Positions 8,223-15,631 of a stretch of DNA of 64,000 nt are shown one piece after another. The notes below the pieces were generated by a model. That model saw nothing but the letters and a program-made list of their open reading frames with translations, was not told the DNA's origin and did no database searches. Each line of letters opens with the position of its first letter. Within the stretch, counting starts at the first letter, position 1. This DNA is from JAPKZH01 sp963715635 (GTDB lineage Bacteria; Acidobacteriota; Aminicenantia; Aminicenantales; UBA4085). Made by a program: the position numbers and the translations under genes. The DNA lies in the NCBI GenBank assembly GCA_963715635.1, contig OY970261.1, positions 248,001-312,000 on the forward strand, written 5' to 3'.

Positions 8223-10019
8223 ATGCATCTGCGCACCATTGATTGGGTGATCGTCTTGGCTTCCCTTTCCGTCTGTTTTATTCCCGCGCTGTTCTTCCGC
8301 AAGCGGGCGGGCAAAAACACGTCGGAATTCTTCGTCTCCGGCCGCGCCGTCCCCTGGTGGCTGGCCGGCCTGTCCATGGTGGCCACCACGTTCAGCAGCG
8401 ATACGCCCAATCTGGTGACCGATATTGTCCGCCGCAACGGCGTCGCGGGCAATTGGGTCTGGTGGGCGTTCACCCTGACGGGCGTGGCCACGGTGTTTTT
8501 CTACGCCCGGATGTGGCGGCGCTCCGCCGTCATGACGGACCTGGAATTCTATGAGCTCCGCTATTCGGGAAAAGCGGCCAGCGTCGTGCGCGGCTTCCGC
8601 TCGGTCTACCTGGGTTTTTTATTCAACTGCATCATCATGGCTACGGTGAACCTGGCCGCCTGCAAGATCGCCGCCATCCTGTTCGGCCTGCCGCGCTGGC
8701 AGACGCTTCTCCTTGTCGGAGTCCTCAACGTCGTGTTTGCCACGGTCACCGGGCTATGGGGAGTGCTGGTCATCGATATGGTCCAATTTTTTATCAAGAT
8801 GACCGCCGTCATCGCCGCGGCCTACTTCGCCGTCAAATATATCGGCGGCATGGACGTCCTGGTGTCCACGCTCTCCGCCAAGACGGGGCCGAACGGAGTT
8901 CATTTTCTGAACATGCTGCCCGATTTCAAAAGCAACTGGGATATGGCCATCGCCATCTTCATCATGCCGATCGCCGTTCAATGGTGGGCGGTCTGGTACC
9001 CGGGCGCCGAGCCGGGCGGCGGCAGCTATATCGCCCAGCGGATGCTGGCCTCGAAGTCCGAGAAAGACTCGCTCGGCTCTGTCCTGTTTTTCAATATCGC
9101 CCACTATGTCCTTCGGCCCTGGCCGTGGATCCTTGTGGGATTGTGCTCATTGATCGTGTACCCCCAGTTGTCGGACATCCAGAAAGCCTTTCCGAACCTC
9201 GACCCGAAACTCCTGGGCCACGATATCGCCTATCCGGCCATGCTCAAGTTTTTGCCGGTGGGATTCATCGGCTTGATGGTCGGGGGATTAATCGCCGCCA
9301 ACTCCTCGACCAACCTGACTCACCTCAATTGGGGCGCATCCTACCTGGTCCACGATTTTTATAGGCGCTTTCTGCGGAAAAATGCCAGCGAAAAGCATTA
9401 CGTTATGGCGGGCCGCCTGGCTACGGTCGGCTTGTTCCTCGCAGCCGGAGGACTGGTTTTTGTCCTGGAGACGGCCAAGGACAGCTTTGATATCATCCTC
9501 CAGGTCGGCGCCGGTACGGGCCTGCTCTATCTCGTCCGCTGGTTCTGGTGGCGCGTCAATGCCTGGTGCGAAGTCAACGCGATGATCAGCTCTTTTGGCG
9601 CCTCCGTGCTCCTGCTTCTCCTGCGGAAAACCGGCGTGGTCATCCCCACCCACTACGCCCTTCTTTTGACCATCGCCGTCACAACGGTCTGCTGGCTTCT
9701 AACGGCCTTCTTCGGCCCGAAAACCGAGCGCAAGACGCTGATTGATTTTTATAAAAAAGTCCGGCCTTTTGGGCCTGGCTGGAAGTCCATCCGCGAAGAG
9801 GCGGGCATCACAGAGACCGAGGCCAAGGCGACCCATGAAAACATGCCCCTGGCCTTGATCGGCTGGGTATCGGGAACGACGGTCATCTGGTCGGCCCTGT
9901 TCACAGTGGGGAATTTTCTTTACGGCCGCACGAACTATGCACTCATGCTCTTGGGAGTTTCTATTATCAGCGGGCTGGTCCTGCTCCGCGTCATCAACAG
10001 GCTCTGGGCCAAAAGCTAA
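8223..10019 (+). CDS. Sodium:solute symporter (SSS/SLC5 family)
   Basis: 598 residues, strongly hydrophobic, with about 13 predicted membrane helices. The N-terminal SSS signature is clear: SEFFVSGRAVPWWLAGLSMVATTFSSDTP (residues about 35-65), including the sodium-site helix, and a mid-protein SSTNLTHLNWGASYLVHDFYRR. Family members import sugars, amino acids or organic acids with Na+; the substrate cannot be told from the sequence. I start at the ATG at 8223 because AAAGGA lies 8 bases upstream; a TTG at 8217 is too close to it. No partner gene suggests a substrate; the next gene is a Nif3-family protein 200 bases away. Confidence 0.88.
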   Translation: MHLRTIDWVIVLASLSVCFIPALFFRKRAGKNTSEFFVSGRAVPWWLAGLSMVATTFSSDTPNLVTDIVRRNGVAGNWVWWAFTLTGVATVFFYARMWRRSAVMTDLEFYELRYSGKAASVVRGFRSVYLGFLFNCIIMATVNLAACKIAAILFGLPRWQTLLLVGVLNVVFATVTGLWGVLVIDMVQFFIKMTAVIAAAYFAVKYIGGMDVLVSTLSAKTGPNGVHFLNMLPDFKSNWDMAIAIFIMPIAVQWWAVWYPGAEPGGGSYIAQRMLASKSEKDSLGSVLFFNIAHYVLRPWPWILVGLCSLIVYPQLSDIQKAFPNLDPKLLGHDIAYPAMLKFLPVGFIGLMVGGLIAANSSTNLTHLNWGASYLVHDFYRRFLRKNASEKHYVMAGRLATVGLFLAAGGLVFVLETAKDSFDIILQVGAGTGLLYLVRWFWWRVNAWCEVNAMISSFGASVLLLLLRKTGVVIPTHYALLLTIAVTTVCWLLTAFFGPKTERKTLIDFYKKVRPFGPGWKSIREEAGITETEAKATHENMPLALIGWVSGTTVIWSALFTVGNFLYGRTNYALMLLGVSIISGLVLLRVINRLWAKS

Positions 10020-10026
10020 ATCCCAT

Positions 10027-10055
10027 GGGGACATATACCTTTGGCACGTGTCCCC
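10027..10055 (+). terminator. Hairpin after symporter gene
   Basis: GGGGACA (10027-10033) pairs perfectly with TGTCCCC (10049-10055) around a 15-base loop, directly after the symporter stop codon. The following bases are T-rich but are not a strong U-tract, so it could be a weak terminator or a REP-like hairpin. Confidence 0.4.
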
Positions 10056-10087
10056 TAATTTATTGGGGGGCAGACTTCTATTGTTTT

Positions 10088-10139
10088 TTGACGAGCGGTT
10101 CATTTGCCCCGTGGCAAGCCCCTTGGAACCGCTCGTCAA
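10088..10139. repeat. 14-bp perfect inverted repeat between symporter and Nif3 genes
   Basis: TTGACGAGCGGTTC (10088-10101) and GAACCGCTCGTCAA (10126-10139) form a perfect 14-bp stem with a 24-base loop. There is no U-tract on either strand, so it is not a standard terminator. It could be an RNA structure in the leader of the Nif3-like gene, an operator, or a REP-type element. Confidence 0.6.
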
Positions 10140-10218
10140 TGAGCGGGGCTTTATCTGTCTATGGCATTGTGGTATATGGTAAATGAACCTTTTGGTGAAC
10201 CAAGAAAAGGAGAGACTC

Positions 10219-11175
10219 GTGAAGCTTGAAAAGTTTTATAAAAAGGCTGTGGAGGTCGGAATCGCCAATGATTTGCGGCCAAGGGACGAGATCCGCCGCA
10301 TCCTGGAGGACGAGCAAGAAAAGTTCAAGGACCTCAAGGAGGACGATAAAAAGTTTTACGACCAGGACAAGCTGTTCAACCCGTTTGCCGATTCGCGCGT
10401 CTTGAACGGGAATTTGGGCGCGAACATCAAAAGGCTGATGGTGGGAATCGACATCGATGTCGGGGAGATCCTTCTGGCGCATCTTCTGAACAAGGAAAAA
10501 GGGCCCAAGTTGGACTTGGTTCTGTCCCACCACCCGATGGGAATGGCCCTGGCCCAGATGTACGACGTCATGAAGCTCCAGGCGAGGCTGCTGGCCAAAT
10601 ACGGGGTTACGATCAGCGTTGCCGAACAGCTCATGGAGAAGAGAGTCAGCGAGGTCGAGCGGCGCCTGATGCCCATCAATCACGCCCGGGAGATCGACGT
10701 GGCGAGGATCCTGGGGATTCCCTTGATGTGCCTCCACACGCCGGGCGATAACTGCGTGACGAGCTATCTCACGAAATTGTTCGAGAAAAAAAGGCCTTAT
10801 CGGCTGAAGGATGTGGTGAAACTCCTGAAGGCCATTCCCGAGTACGAAAAATCCGCCAGGCTCCAGGTGCCGGCTAAGATCGTCAGCGGCTCGGAGGGCA
10901 ACTCCTGCGGGAAAACTTATGTCGATATGACCGGCGGGACCGAGGGTTCCAAGGATATTTTCGACAAAATTGCGGCCGGCGGCATCAGTACGCTGGTCTG
11001 TATGCACCTGAGCGAAGAGCACCTGGCCAACGCCAAGAAGGCCAATTTGAACGTGGTCATCGCCGGCCACATCGCCAGCGATGTGCTGGGGTTGAACCTC
11101 CTGTTGGACCAGGTCGAAAAGAAAGAAAAGCTCGATTTTGTCTGCGTCAGCGGGTTCGAGCGCTTCCGGCGATAG
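10219..11175 (+). CDS. Nif3-family (DUF34) metal-binding protein
   Basis: 318 residues from the GTG at 10219, chosen because AAGGAGA sits 5 bases upstream; an ATG at 10183 has no ribosome site. The Nif3-like motifs are LSHHPMG (about residue 100), LHTPGDN, SGSEGNSCGK, MHLSEEH and VVIAGHIASDVLGLNLLLD. These His, Asp and Glu residues form the dinuclear metal site in the family. An N-terminal stretch of about 70 charged residues (EEILRIL-type helices) precedes the core. The biochemical role of Nif3 proteins is still poorly defined (a hydrolase or metal-chaperone role has been suggested). It stands alone downstream of a strong inverted repeat. Confidence 0.75.
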   Translation: MKLEKFYKKAVEVGIANDLRPRDEIRRILEDEQEKFKDLKEDDKKFYDQDKLFNPFADSRVLNGNLGANIKRLMVGIDIDVGEILLAHLLNKEKGPKLDLVLSHHPMGMALAQMYDVMKLQARLLAKYGVTISVAEQLMEKRVSEVERRLMPINHAREIDVARILGIPLMCLHTPGDNCVTSYLTKLFEKKRPYRLKDVVKLLKAIPEYEKSARLQVPAKIVSGSEGNSCGKTYVDMTGGTEGSKDIFDKIAAGGISTLVCMHLSEEHLANAKKANLNVVIAGHIASDVLGLNLLLDQVEKKEKLDFVCVSGFERFRR

Positions 11176-11189
11176 CTAGATCCAGAATT

Positions 11190-11753
11190 CTAATACCCAA
11201 ACGAGAAGCCCAAGCCGCCCATCAGCCTTAGCCCGCCCAGGTCAACTTCGTCTTCATACGGCTGGACCTTGAGCGGCACGTATTTCACCTCCGCCGAGAT
11301 ATAGAGATTCTTCATCGGGTAGACTTTGACTCCGCCTGCGACAAAGAAGGTCGATTTCGTCGCGTCCACAGCTTGCGCCGCCGGGCTGTCCACCGTCTGG
11401 GTGTAGGAAAACGAGGCGAACCCGACAAACACATACGGCGTCACCAGCGGCAGGGAGTACTGGTACCCGACAAAGGCTTCGATCCCGGTGACCTTGAGCG
11501 TCGTGGCTTCGTTGTAAATCCCGATAGTCCCGGACCGGGAATAGCCGAACTCGTAGCCCGCCCCGATGGTGAAGCCTTTGAAGAGGTTGACCTCGGCGTA
11601 GGGAAAATAGCACACGCCGTTTTTATAGACATCCTTGATGTTGGAATCGCTGACCGTCCTCAGGCCGGCCTGAAATCCAAAGCTGAAATCCACCGCATAG
11701 ACAACCACCGGCAGAAGAAGTAAAACGATAATGACCAGATAGCTCTTTTTCAT
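11190..11753 (-). CDS. Outer-membrane beta-barrel protein (OmpA/Opa-like)
   Basis: 187 residues from the ATG at 11753, which has AAGGAGA upstream. A signal peptide MKKSYLVIIVLLLLPVVVYA is followed by alternating hydrophobic strands and Gly/Tyr turns (GAGYEFGYSRSG, FVGYQYSLPLVTPYVFVGF). The protein ends in GGLGFSFGY; a terminal aromatic strand is typical of barrels inserted by BamA. Size and pattern suggest an 8-stranded barrel. The function is unknown and the gene appears monocistronic. Confidence 0.75.
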   Translation of the reverse strand: MKKSYLVIIVLLLLPVVVYAVDFSFGFQAGLRTVSDSNIKDVYKNGVCYFPYAEVNLFKGFTIGAGYEFGYSRSGTIGIYNEATTLKVTGIEAFVGYQYSLPLVTPYVFVGFASFSYTQTVDSPAAQAVDATKSTFFVAGGVKVYPMKNLYISAEVKYVPLKVQPYEDEVDLGGLRLMGGLGFSFGY

Positions 11754-11941
11754 GGCTCTCTCCTTAGTTCCCGATTTCCGTCGGCAGGCTTTCGAAGCCC
11801 AGCCGAAGATACGGCCACAGCAACACTCCGATCTCCGCCGTACACATAGCAAGAAAGGTTTGTCACCCGCAGTCAACCGTCTTTGATCGCATTATACTGC
11901 CCAAAGCTTAGTCTTTGTCAAGTCCTGGACGGATGAGATTG

Positions 11942-13027
11942 TCAATACCGGCCAAACTTTTTGTGAAGATCCAGAGCGTAGCGGTACGTCTCGAGCTTGA
12001 CCGACTTCGGGATGGAATGATCGGAAAAAAAGACGTAGGGAATGCGCTGTTTCCGAACGGCCGTCAGCTTGGGAATGATCTCGGCCTCGAGCGTCTGTCG
12101 GTCGTTGGATTCGAAGGCCCGGATATCCAGATTTCCCATGAAAGCGATCTTGTTCCCTGTCGCCTCGGCCATTTCCCCGACATGCTGTCCAGCCTTTGCC
12201 TCCAAGGCTTGAAGACCGTCGATGCCAGCGTCAACAAGATGAGGCAGCAGGGGCCGAATCCGCCCGCAGGAATGCATGATAAACGGAAGGTCATAGCTGT
12301 GGATGAAATCTGCGACTCGCTTGTGGTAGGGAAAGATGAATTCTTTATAGAGCGCGGGCGAGACGAACGGCGCCTTGGTGTATCCCATATCTTCATAGAG
12401 CCAGATGCCGTCCGGCTTTCCCACTTCGCGAATTAAATATTCCAGATGCATGATGATATGATTGGTCACCACGTCGCAGAAGTCGTGGATCCAGCGCGGG
12501 CTCAAATACATCGCTTCGAGCAGGACGAGATCGCCCATGGCCTTGCGCATGATCTCGAAGATGATGAGCTGGTAATAAACGCAGAACCTGTCCGAGGCCA
12601 TGCCGGCGCAGTAATTTTCCTTGAGTTTCTGGAGGTCGGGGAACCGCCTTAAATCCAGCTCCAACAGGTTGTCCCGGTATTTTTTCTTCCAAATGTCTTC
12701 GTGAGTTAGGTCGAAGGAAATATGCTCGGGAACGCCCGGCTTGTTTTTCCACTCACGAAACTTGGCGCCCCAACCGTTGACTTTGATGACAGTCTGTTCG
12801 TCTTCATCGACGACCTCGTCGTCGATGGGAAGCGAAGTCGTCCTAAACAGCGAGCCCTGGATTTCGCGCACGTCAAGGTTGAAATAATCGAGCATATTGA
12901 TCCCCGCCGGCAGCCCCTGTTTTTCCCACTCTTGCTGCGTGTCCTGCCAGAACGATTCATGAAGTCCCATCCGTTCGGGGCAGAGCTTGTGCTTGACGAT
13001 GGCGGTGAGGATCTCGCGGCTTGTCAT
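11942..13027 (-). CDS. Uroporphyrinogen decarboxylase-fold (MtaA/CmuA-type) methyltransferase
   Basis: 361 residues of the URO-D superfamily. Visible motifs include a mid-protein YEDMGYTKAPFVSPALYKEF and PFIMHSCGRI..LLPHLVDAGIDGLQALEAKAG, where the His and Cys sit in the positions that bind zinc in MtaA/MetE-like enzymes. GNLDIRAFES follows. It lies 15 bases downstream of a corrinoid protein gene, which points to methyl transfer between a methylated corrinoid and an acceptor (or from a methoxy donor), not to haem synthesis. No MtaB-type partner, corrinoid-activating ferredoxin or transporter is next to it, so the substrate is unknown. Confidence 0.8.
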   Translation of the reverse strand: MTSREILTAIVKHKLCPERMGLHESFWQDTQQEWEKQGLPAGINMLDYFNLDVREIQGSLFRTTSLPIDDEVVDEDEQTVIKVNGWGAKFREWKNKPGVPEHISFDLTHEDIWKKKYRDNLLELDLRRFPDLQKLKENYCAGMASDRFCVYYQLIIFEIMRKAMGDLVLLEAMYLSPRWIHDFCDVVTNHIIMHLEYLIREVGKPDGIWLYEDMGYTKAPFVSPALYKEFIFPYHKRVADFIHSYDLPFIMHSCGRIRPLLPHLVDAGIDGLQALEAKAGQHVGEMAEATGNKIAFMGNLDIRAFESNDRQTLEAEIIPKLTAVRKQRIPYVFFSDHSIPKSVKLETYRYALDLHKKFGRY

Positions 13028-13042
13028 GGATGGGAGGACGCG

Positions 13043-13711
13043 TCAGGAGCAGCGCTTATTCAGAAATTCCAGCGCGCCCTGAGGGTCGGGAGAGTAGCAG
13101 TCGGCGCCGATGCGGTCGGCAAAAGACTGGGTTACGGGCGCTCCGCCGATGACAACCTTCACGCCTGGCTGTGCCGTCTTGATCATGCGGGTGATGTGTT
13201 CCATATTGACCATGGTCGTGGTCAGGAGGGCGCTGAGGGCAACGGCCTGCGGCGAGTGCTCGGCGACGGCATCCAAGAATTTCTGGGCGGGGATGTTCAC
13301 CCCGATGTCGATGACGTTCCAGCCGCCTCCCTCGAAGAACATGGATACGACACGTTTGCCGATGTCGTGGAGGTCGCCCTGGACCGTGCCGATGACGACT
13401 CTGCCTTTGTGTTTCACGGCGCCGGAGTGAAAATAGGGCTTGAGGTGCATCATGCCCATGCTCAGGGCCCTGGCCGAGACGAGGACGTCCGGCAGAAAAA
13501 CGTCCCCTGCCTGAAAAAGCTCTCCCACCTTATTCATTCCCGCGATCAAACCCTCGGATAGGATTTCATTGGGGGAGATGCCGGCATCCAAGGCCTTTTT
13601 GGCCAGCTCGTAAACGCCGTCCTGGCCGGCCAGCTCGGCTGGGTGGGGAAATTCGCGGGCGATTTTGCCTTTTTCGACGCATAGGGCGATTTGTTTGAGA
13701 ATATCTTGCAT
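13043..13711 (-). CDS. Corrinoid-binding methyltransferase subunit (MtaC/MtbC-like)
   Basis: 222 residues. N-terminal helical cap domain (about residues 1-85, with GDVFLPDVLVSARALSMGMMHLKP), then the B12-binding Rossmann domain with the base-off motif DLHDIGK (the His ligates cobalt), SALLTTTMVNMEHI and GGAPVTQSFADRIGAD. Length and layout match MtaC, MtbC and MttC proteins. A ribosome site (AAGGAAGGATC) precedes the ATG, and a strong promoter lies at 13730-13758. It forms a two-gene operon with the URO-D-type methyltransferase. Confidence 0.88.
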   Translation of the reverse strand: MQDILKQIALCVEKGKIAREFPHPAELAGQDGVYELAKKALDAGISPNEILSEGLIAGMNKVGELFQAGDVFLPDVLVSARALSMGMMHLKPYFHSGAVKHKGRVVIGTVQGDLHDIGKRVVSMFFEGGGWNVIDIGVNIPAQKFLDAVAEHSPQAVALSALLTTTMVNMEHITRMIKTAQPGVKVVIGGAPVTQSFADRIGADCYSPDPQGALEFLNKRCS

Positions 13712-13729
13712 GATCCTTCCTTATCAAGG

Positions 13730-13758
13730 ATTTTATCAAACTCTCTCGCCCTTATCAA
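13730..13758 (-). promoter_or_regulatory. Sigma-70 type promoter of corrinoid/methyltransferase operon
   Basis: On the minus strand, TTGATA (13753-13758), a 17-bp spacer and TAAAAT (13730-13735) stand about 18 bases before the ATG at 13711. Spacing and hexamers are near consensus. Confidence 0.6.
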
Positions 13759-14139
13759 TTTCATTAAATGCCTCTCTTCTATTTCGTACGGATAGGAAAG
13801 TGAAACGATCCGGAGAAGGCCGAAGCGACCATGGAGGGTTTAGCCTTCCCAAGCCCTCTTTCGAGGGTAGCCGGCTCGGAAGAAGCCGGCCGGCGAAGTT
13901 GTCTGAGATTCCCGGCGCGCGTTGGAAGGCGTCTTCGGCCAAAATTGCCGCAGGAACTGCTAATTCGCCAAAAACTCAGAGCGCTCCGTTAAATTTATAG
14001 AAAGTACGGATATCCGATGGGTGGCGTGGTTCGGGGGTGAACCGCGACAGGACGCGTCGGGCGTTTCTATTGGCAATTTTGGATCTTCCCCTCCAAATTG
14101 ACTTCGGCGGGGGATTCGTCTAAAATTTGACCCACCCAG
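13759..14139. other. Non-coding region upstream of tRNA with repeat relics
   Basis: No credible gene. It contains a hairpin CCGGCT-loop-AGCCGG near 13870-13888 and two stretches (about 13830-13860 and 13918-13950) that loosely resemble the inner part of the dispersed repeat described at 30705. A better match, the solo half-site at 14084-14104, lies just before the tRNA. Confidence 0.4.
14084..14104 (+). repeat. Solo 3' half-site of the dispersed repeat
   Basis: Twenty-one bases beginning TCTTCCCCTCC and ending AAATTGACTT are identical to positions 61818-61838 in copy C of the dispersed repeat. The rest of the element is absent or too diverged to align by eye. It lies 35 bases before the tRNA gene. 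Confidence 0.5.
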
Positions 14140-14213
14140 GGCGGCGTAGCTCAGTTGGTCAGAGCATGCGGCTCATATCCGCAGTGTCGGGGGTTCAAAT
14201 CCCTCCGCCGCCA
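14140..14213 (+). tRNA. tRNA with CAU anticodon (elongator Met most likely)
   Basis: A full cloverleaf can be folded. Acceptor GGCGGCG/CGCCGCC, D-arm GCTC...GAGC, anticodon stem TGCGG/CCGCA with loop CTCATAT (anticodon CAT), variable GTGTC, T-arm GGGGG-TTCAAAT-CCCTC, discriminator A. CCA is not encoded. The body resembles bacterial elongator tRNA-Met (AGCATGCGGCTCAT...). A tRNA-Ile2 whose C34 is changed to lysidine by TilS also has CAU and cannot be fully excluded, especially as tilS follows 48 bases downstream. It is not an initiator, since the anticodon stem lacks three G:C pairs. Confidence 0.93.
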
Positions 14214-14260
14214 TTTCTTCACACGGTATTCCATTCCCAAAAGTGGTAAAATATCGTTCG

Positions 14261-15631
14261 ATGCAAGTTTTTCAGGCGTTCCGTGAGTCCGTAAAGCGCG
14301 GCCGCCTGGTCCGACCGGGCGATAAAATCCTGGTTGCCTATTCGGGAGGCCCCGACTCTACCGCCTTGGTCCATCTTTTGCTCGAATTGCGCCGGGAATG
14401 GCGCATTGAAATCGCCCTGGCCCATTTCAACCATCGGATGCGCCGGACGGCGGAAAGAGATGAGCGGTTTGTCCGGAGGGCGGCCGAGCGATGGGCACTT
14501 CCGCTGTTTGTGAAGTTACAGAACGTCAGGGCTTACGCCCGGCGCGGGAGGCTCAACCTCGAGGAGGCCGGCCGCGAGCTCCGGTATGATTTTCTCAAAA
14601 GGACGGCCGCTAAAATCGGCGCGAACAAAATTGCCACGGGACATACGATGAACGACCAGGCCGAGACCGTACTGATGAGGCTGCTGCGGGGGGCTGGCTC
14701 GCACGGCCTGGCTGGAATTCCGCCCATGGTCGACGGTGAGATCATCAGACCTCTCTTGGGCATCGAGCGGCAAGATTTGGCGAGGTATCTCCGGAAAGAA
14801 AAGCAAAGCTTCTGCCGCGACGAGAGCAACCAGGACCGCCGCTTTCTGCGAAACAGGGTGCGCCTAGGGCTCATTCCTTATCTTCAAAAAAATTATGACC
14901 CGGCGATCGTTCGCAGCCTCAGCCGATTGGCGGCCATCACCCAGGCCGAAGATGACTTTCTGGATAAGGTGACACGGGAAAAGTGCCGGCGCTTTATCAT
15001 TCACAAGGGGACTGCCCGGCTCCTGGATATGAGGCGGGTTTCCTCTCTTCCCGAGGCGCTGGCCCGGCGCTGCGTGCGGCAATATCTCCGAGAGTTGATA
15101 GGGGATTTGCGCGGCATCTCGTATCATGACGCGGATGTCCTGCTTGGACTGGGTGATGGCAAAGACTTTCCACTTAAAAAAGGCCTCGTCTTGTCCCGGA
15201 CAGGCGGTTTCATCTCTGTAAAGGAAAAAACGATTCCCAAGCTTCGCTATCAATATCTCTGGGACGGCCGCGGCGTTCTGCCCGTTCGCGAGATCGATGC
15301 CAGGTTCCGGGCCAAGAGAATCAAGAGAGATAAAATTCGAGGCTATCGATTTGGCGATGCCGCCCGCTGTTATTGCGATGCCGACAAGCTCGATTTTCCT
15401 CTTCTTGTGCGCAGCCGGCTGGACGGCGATCGCTACCGGCCCCTCGGCTCGCCGGGTCGAAAAAAGCTCAAGGAAATCCTGCGGGCCAAGCGAATTCCCG
15501 TTCGGGATCGGGACAAGCATCCCGTTTTTCTTTCGGGGGGGAAAATCGTGTGGGTGCTGGGGCTTCCCGTGGCAGAGGAATTTAAGCTGACCGGTCAGAC
15601 GAAGACCGTCTTGGCCCTCAGCCGACTATAG
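14261..15631 (+). CDS. tilS: tRNA(Ile)-lysidine synthase
   Basis: 456 residues from the ATG at 14261; a GTG at 14243 would add six residues. The PP-loop SGGPDSTALVHLL sits near residue 30, followed by the family block HFNHRMRRTAERDERFVRRAAE and GHTMNDQAETVLMRLLRGAGSHGLAGIPP. The C-terminal half carries the substrate-binding and TilS_C domains (RPLGSPGRKKLKEILRAKRIP). The enzyme uses ATP and lysine to convert C34 of tRNA-Ile(CAU) to lysidine so that it reads AUA. No clear ribosome site; TAAAAT at 14247-14252, 8 bases before ATG, hints at a leaderless or very short leader. The 3' end overlaps convergent asnB by 6 bases. Confidence 0.93.
   Translation: MQVFQAFRESVKRGRLVRPGDKILVAYSGGPDSTALVHLLLELRREWRIEIALAHFNHRMRRTAERDERFVRRAAERWALPLFVKLQNVRAYARRGRLNLEEAGRELRYDFLKRTAAKIGANKIATGHTMNDQAETVLMRLLRGAGSHGLAGIPPMVDGEIIRPLLGIERQDLARYLRKEKQSFCRDESNQDRRFLRNRVRLGLIPYLQKNYDPAIVRSLSRLAAITQAEDDFLDKVTREKCRRFIIHKGTARLLDMRRVSSLPEALARRCVRQYLRELIGDLRGISYHDADVLLGLGDGKDFPLKKGLVLSRTGGFISVKEKTIPKLRYQYLWDGRGVLPVREIDARFRAKRIKRDKIRGYRFGDAARCYCDADKLDFPLLVRSRLDGDRYRPLGSPGRKKLKEILRAKRIPVRDRDKHPVFLSGGKIVWVLGLPVAEEFKLTGQTKTVLALSRL

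Noticed and set aside
14140..14213. Initiator tRNA-Met
   Set aside because: The first acceptor pair is matched (G-C) and the anticodon stem lacks the three G:C pairs of initiators.
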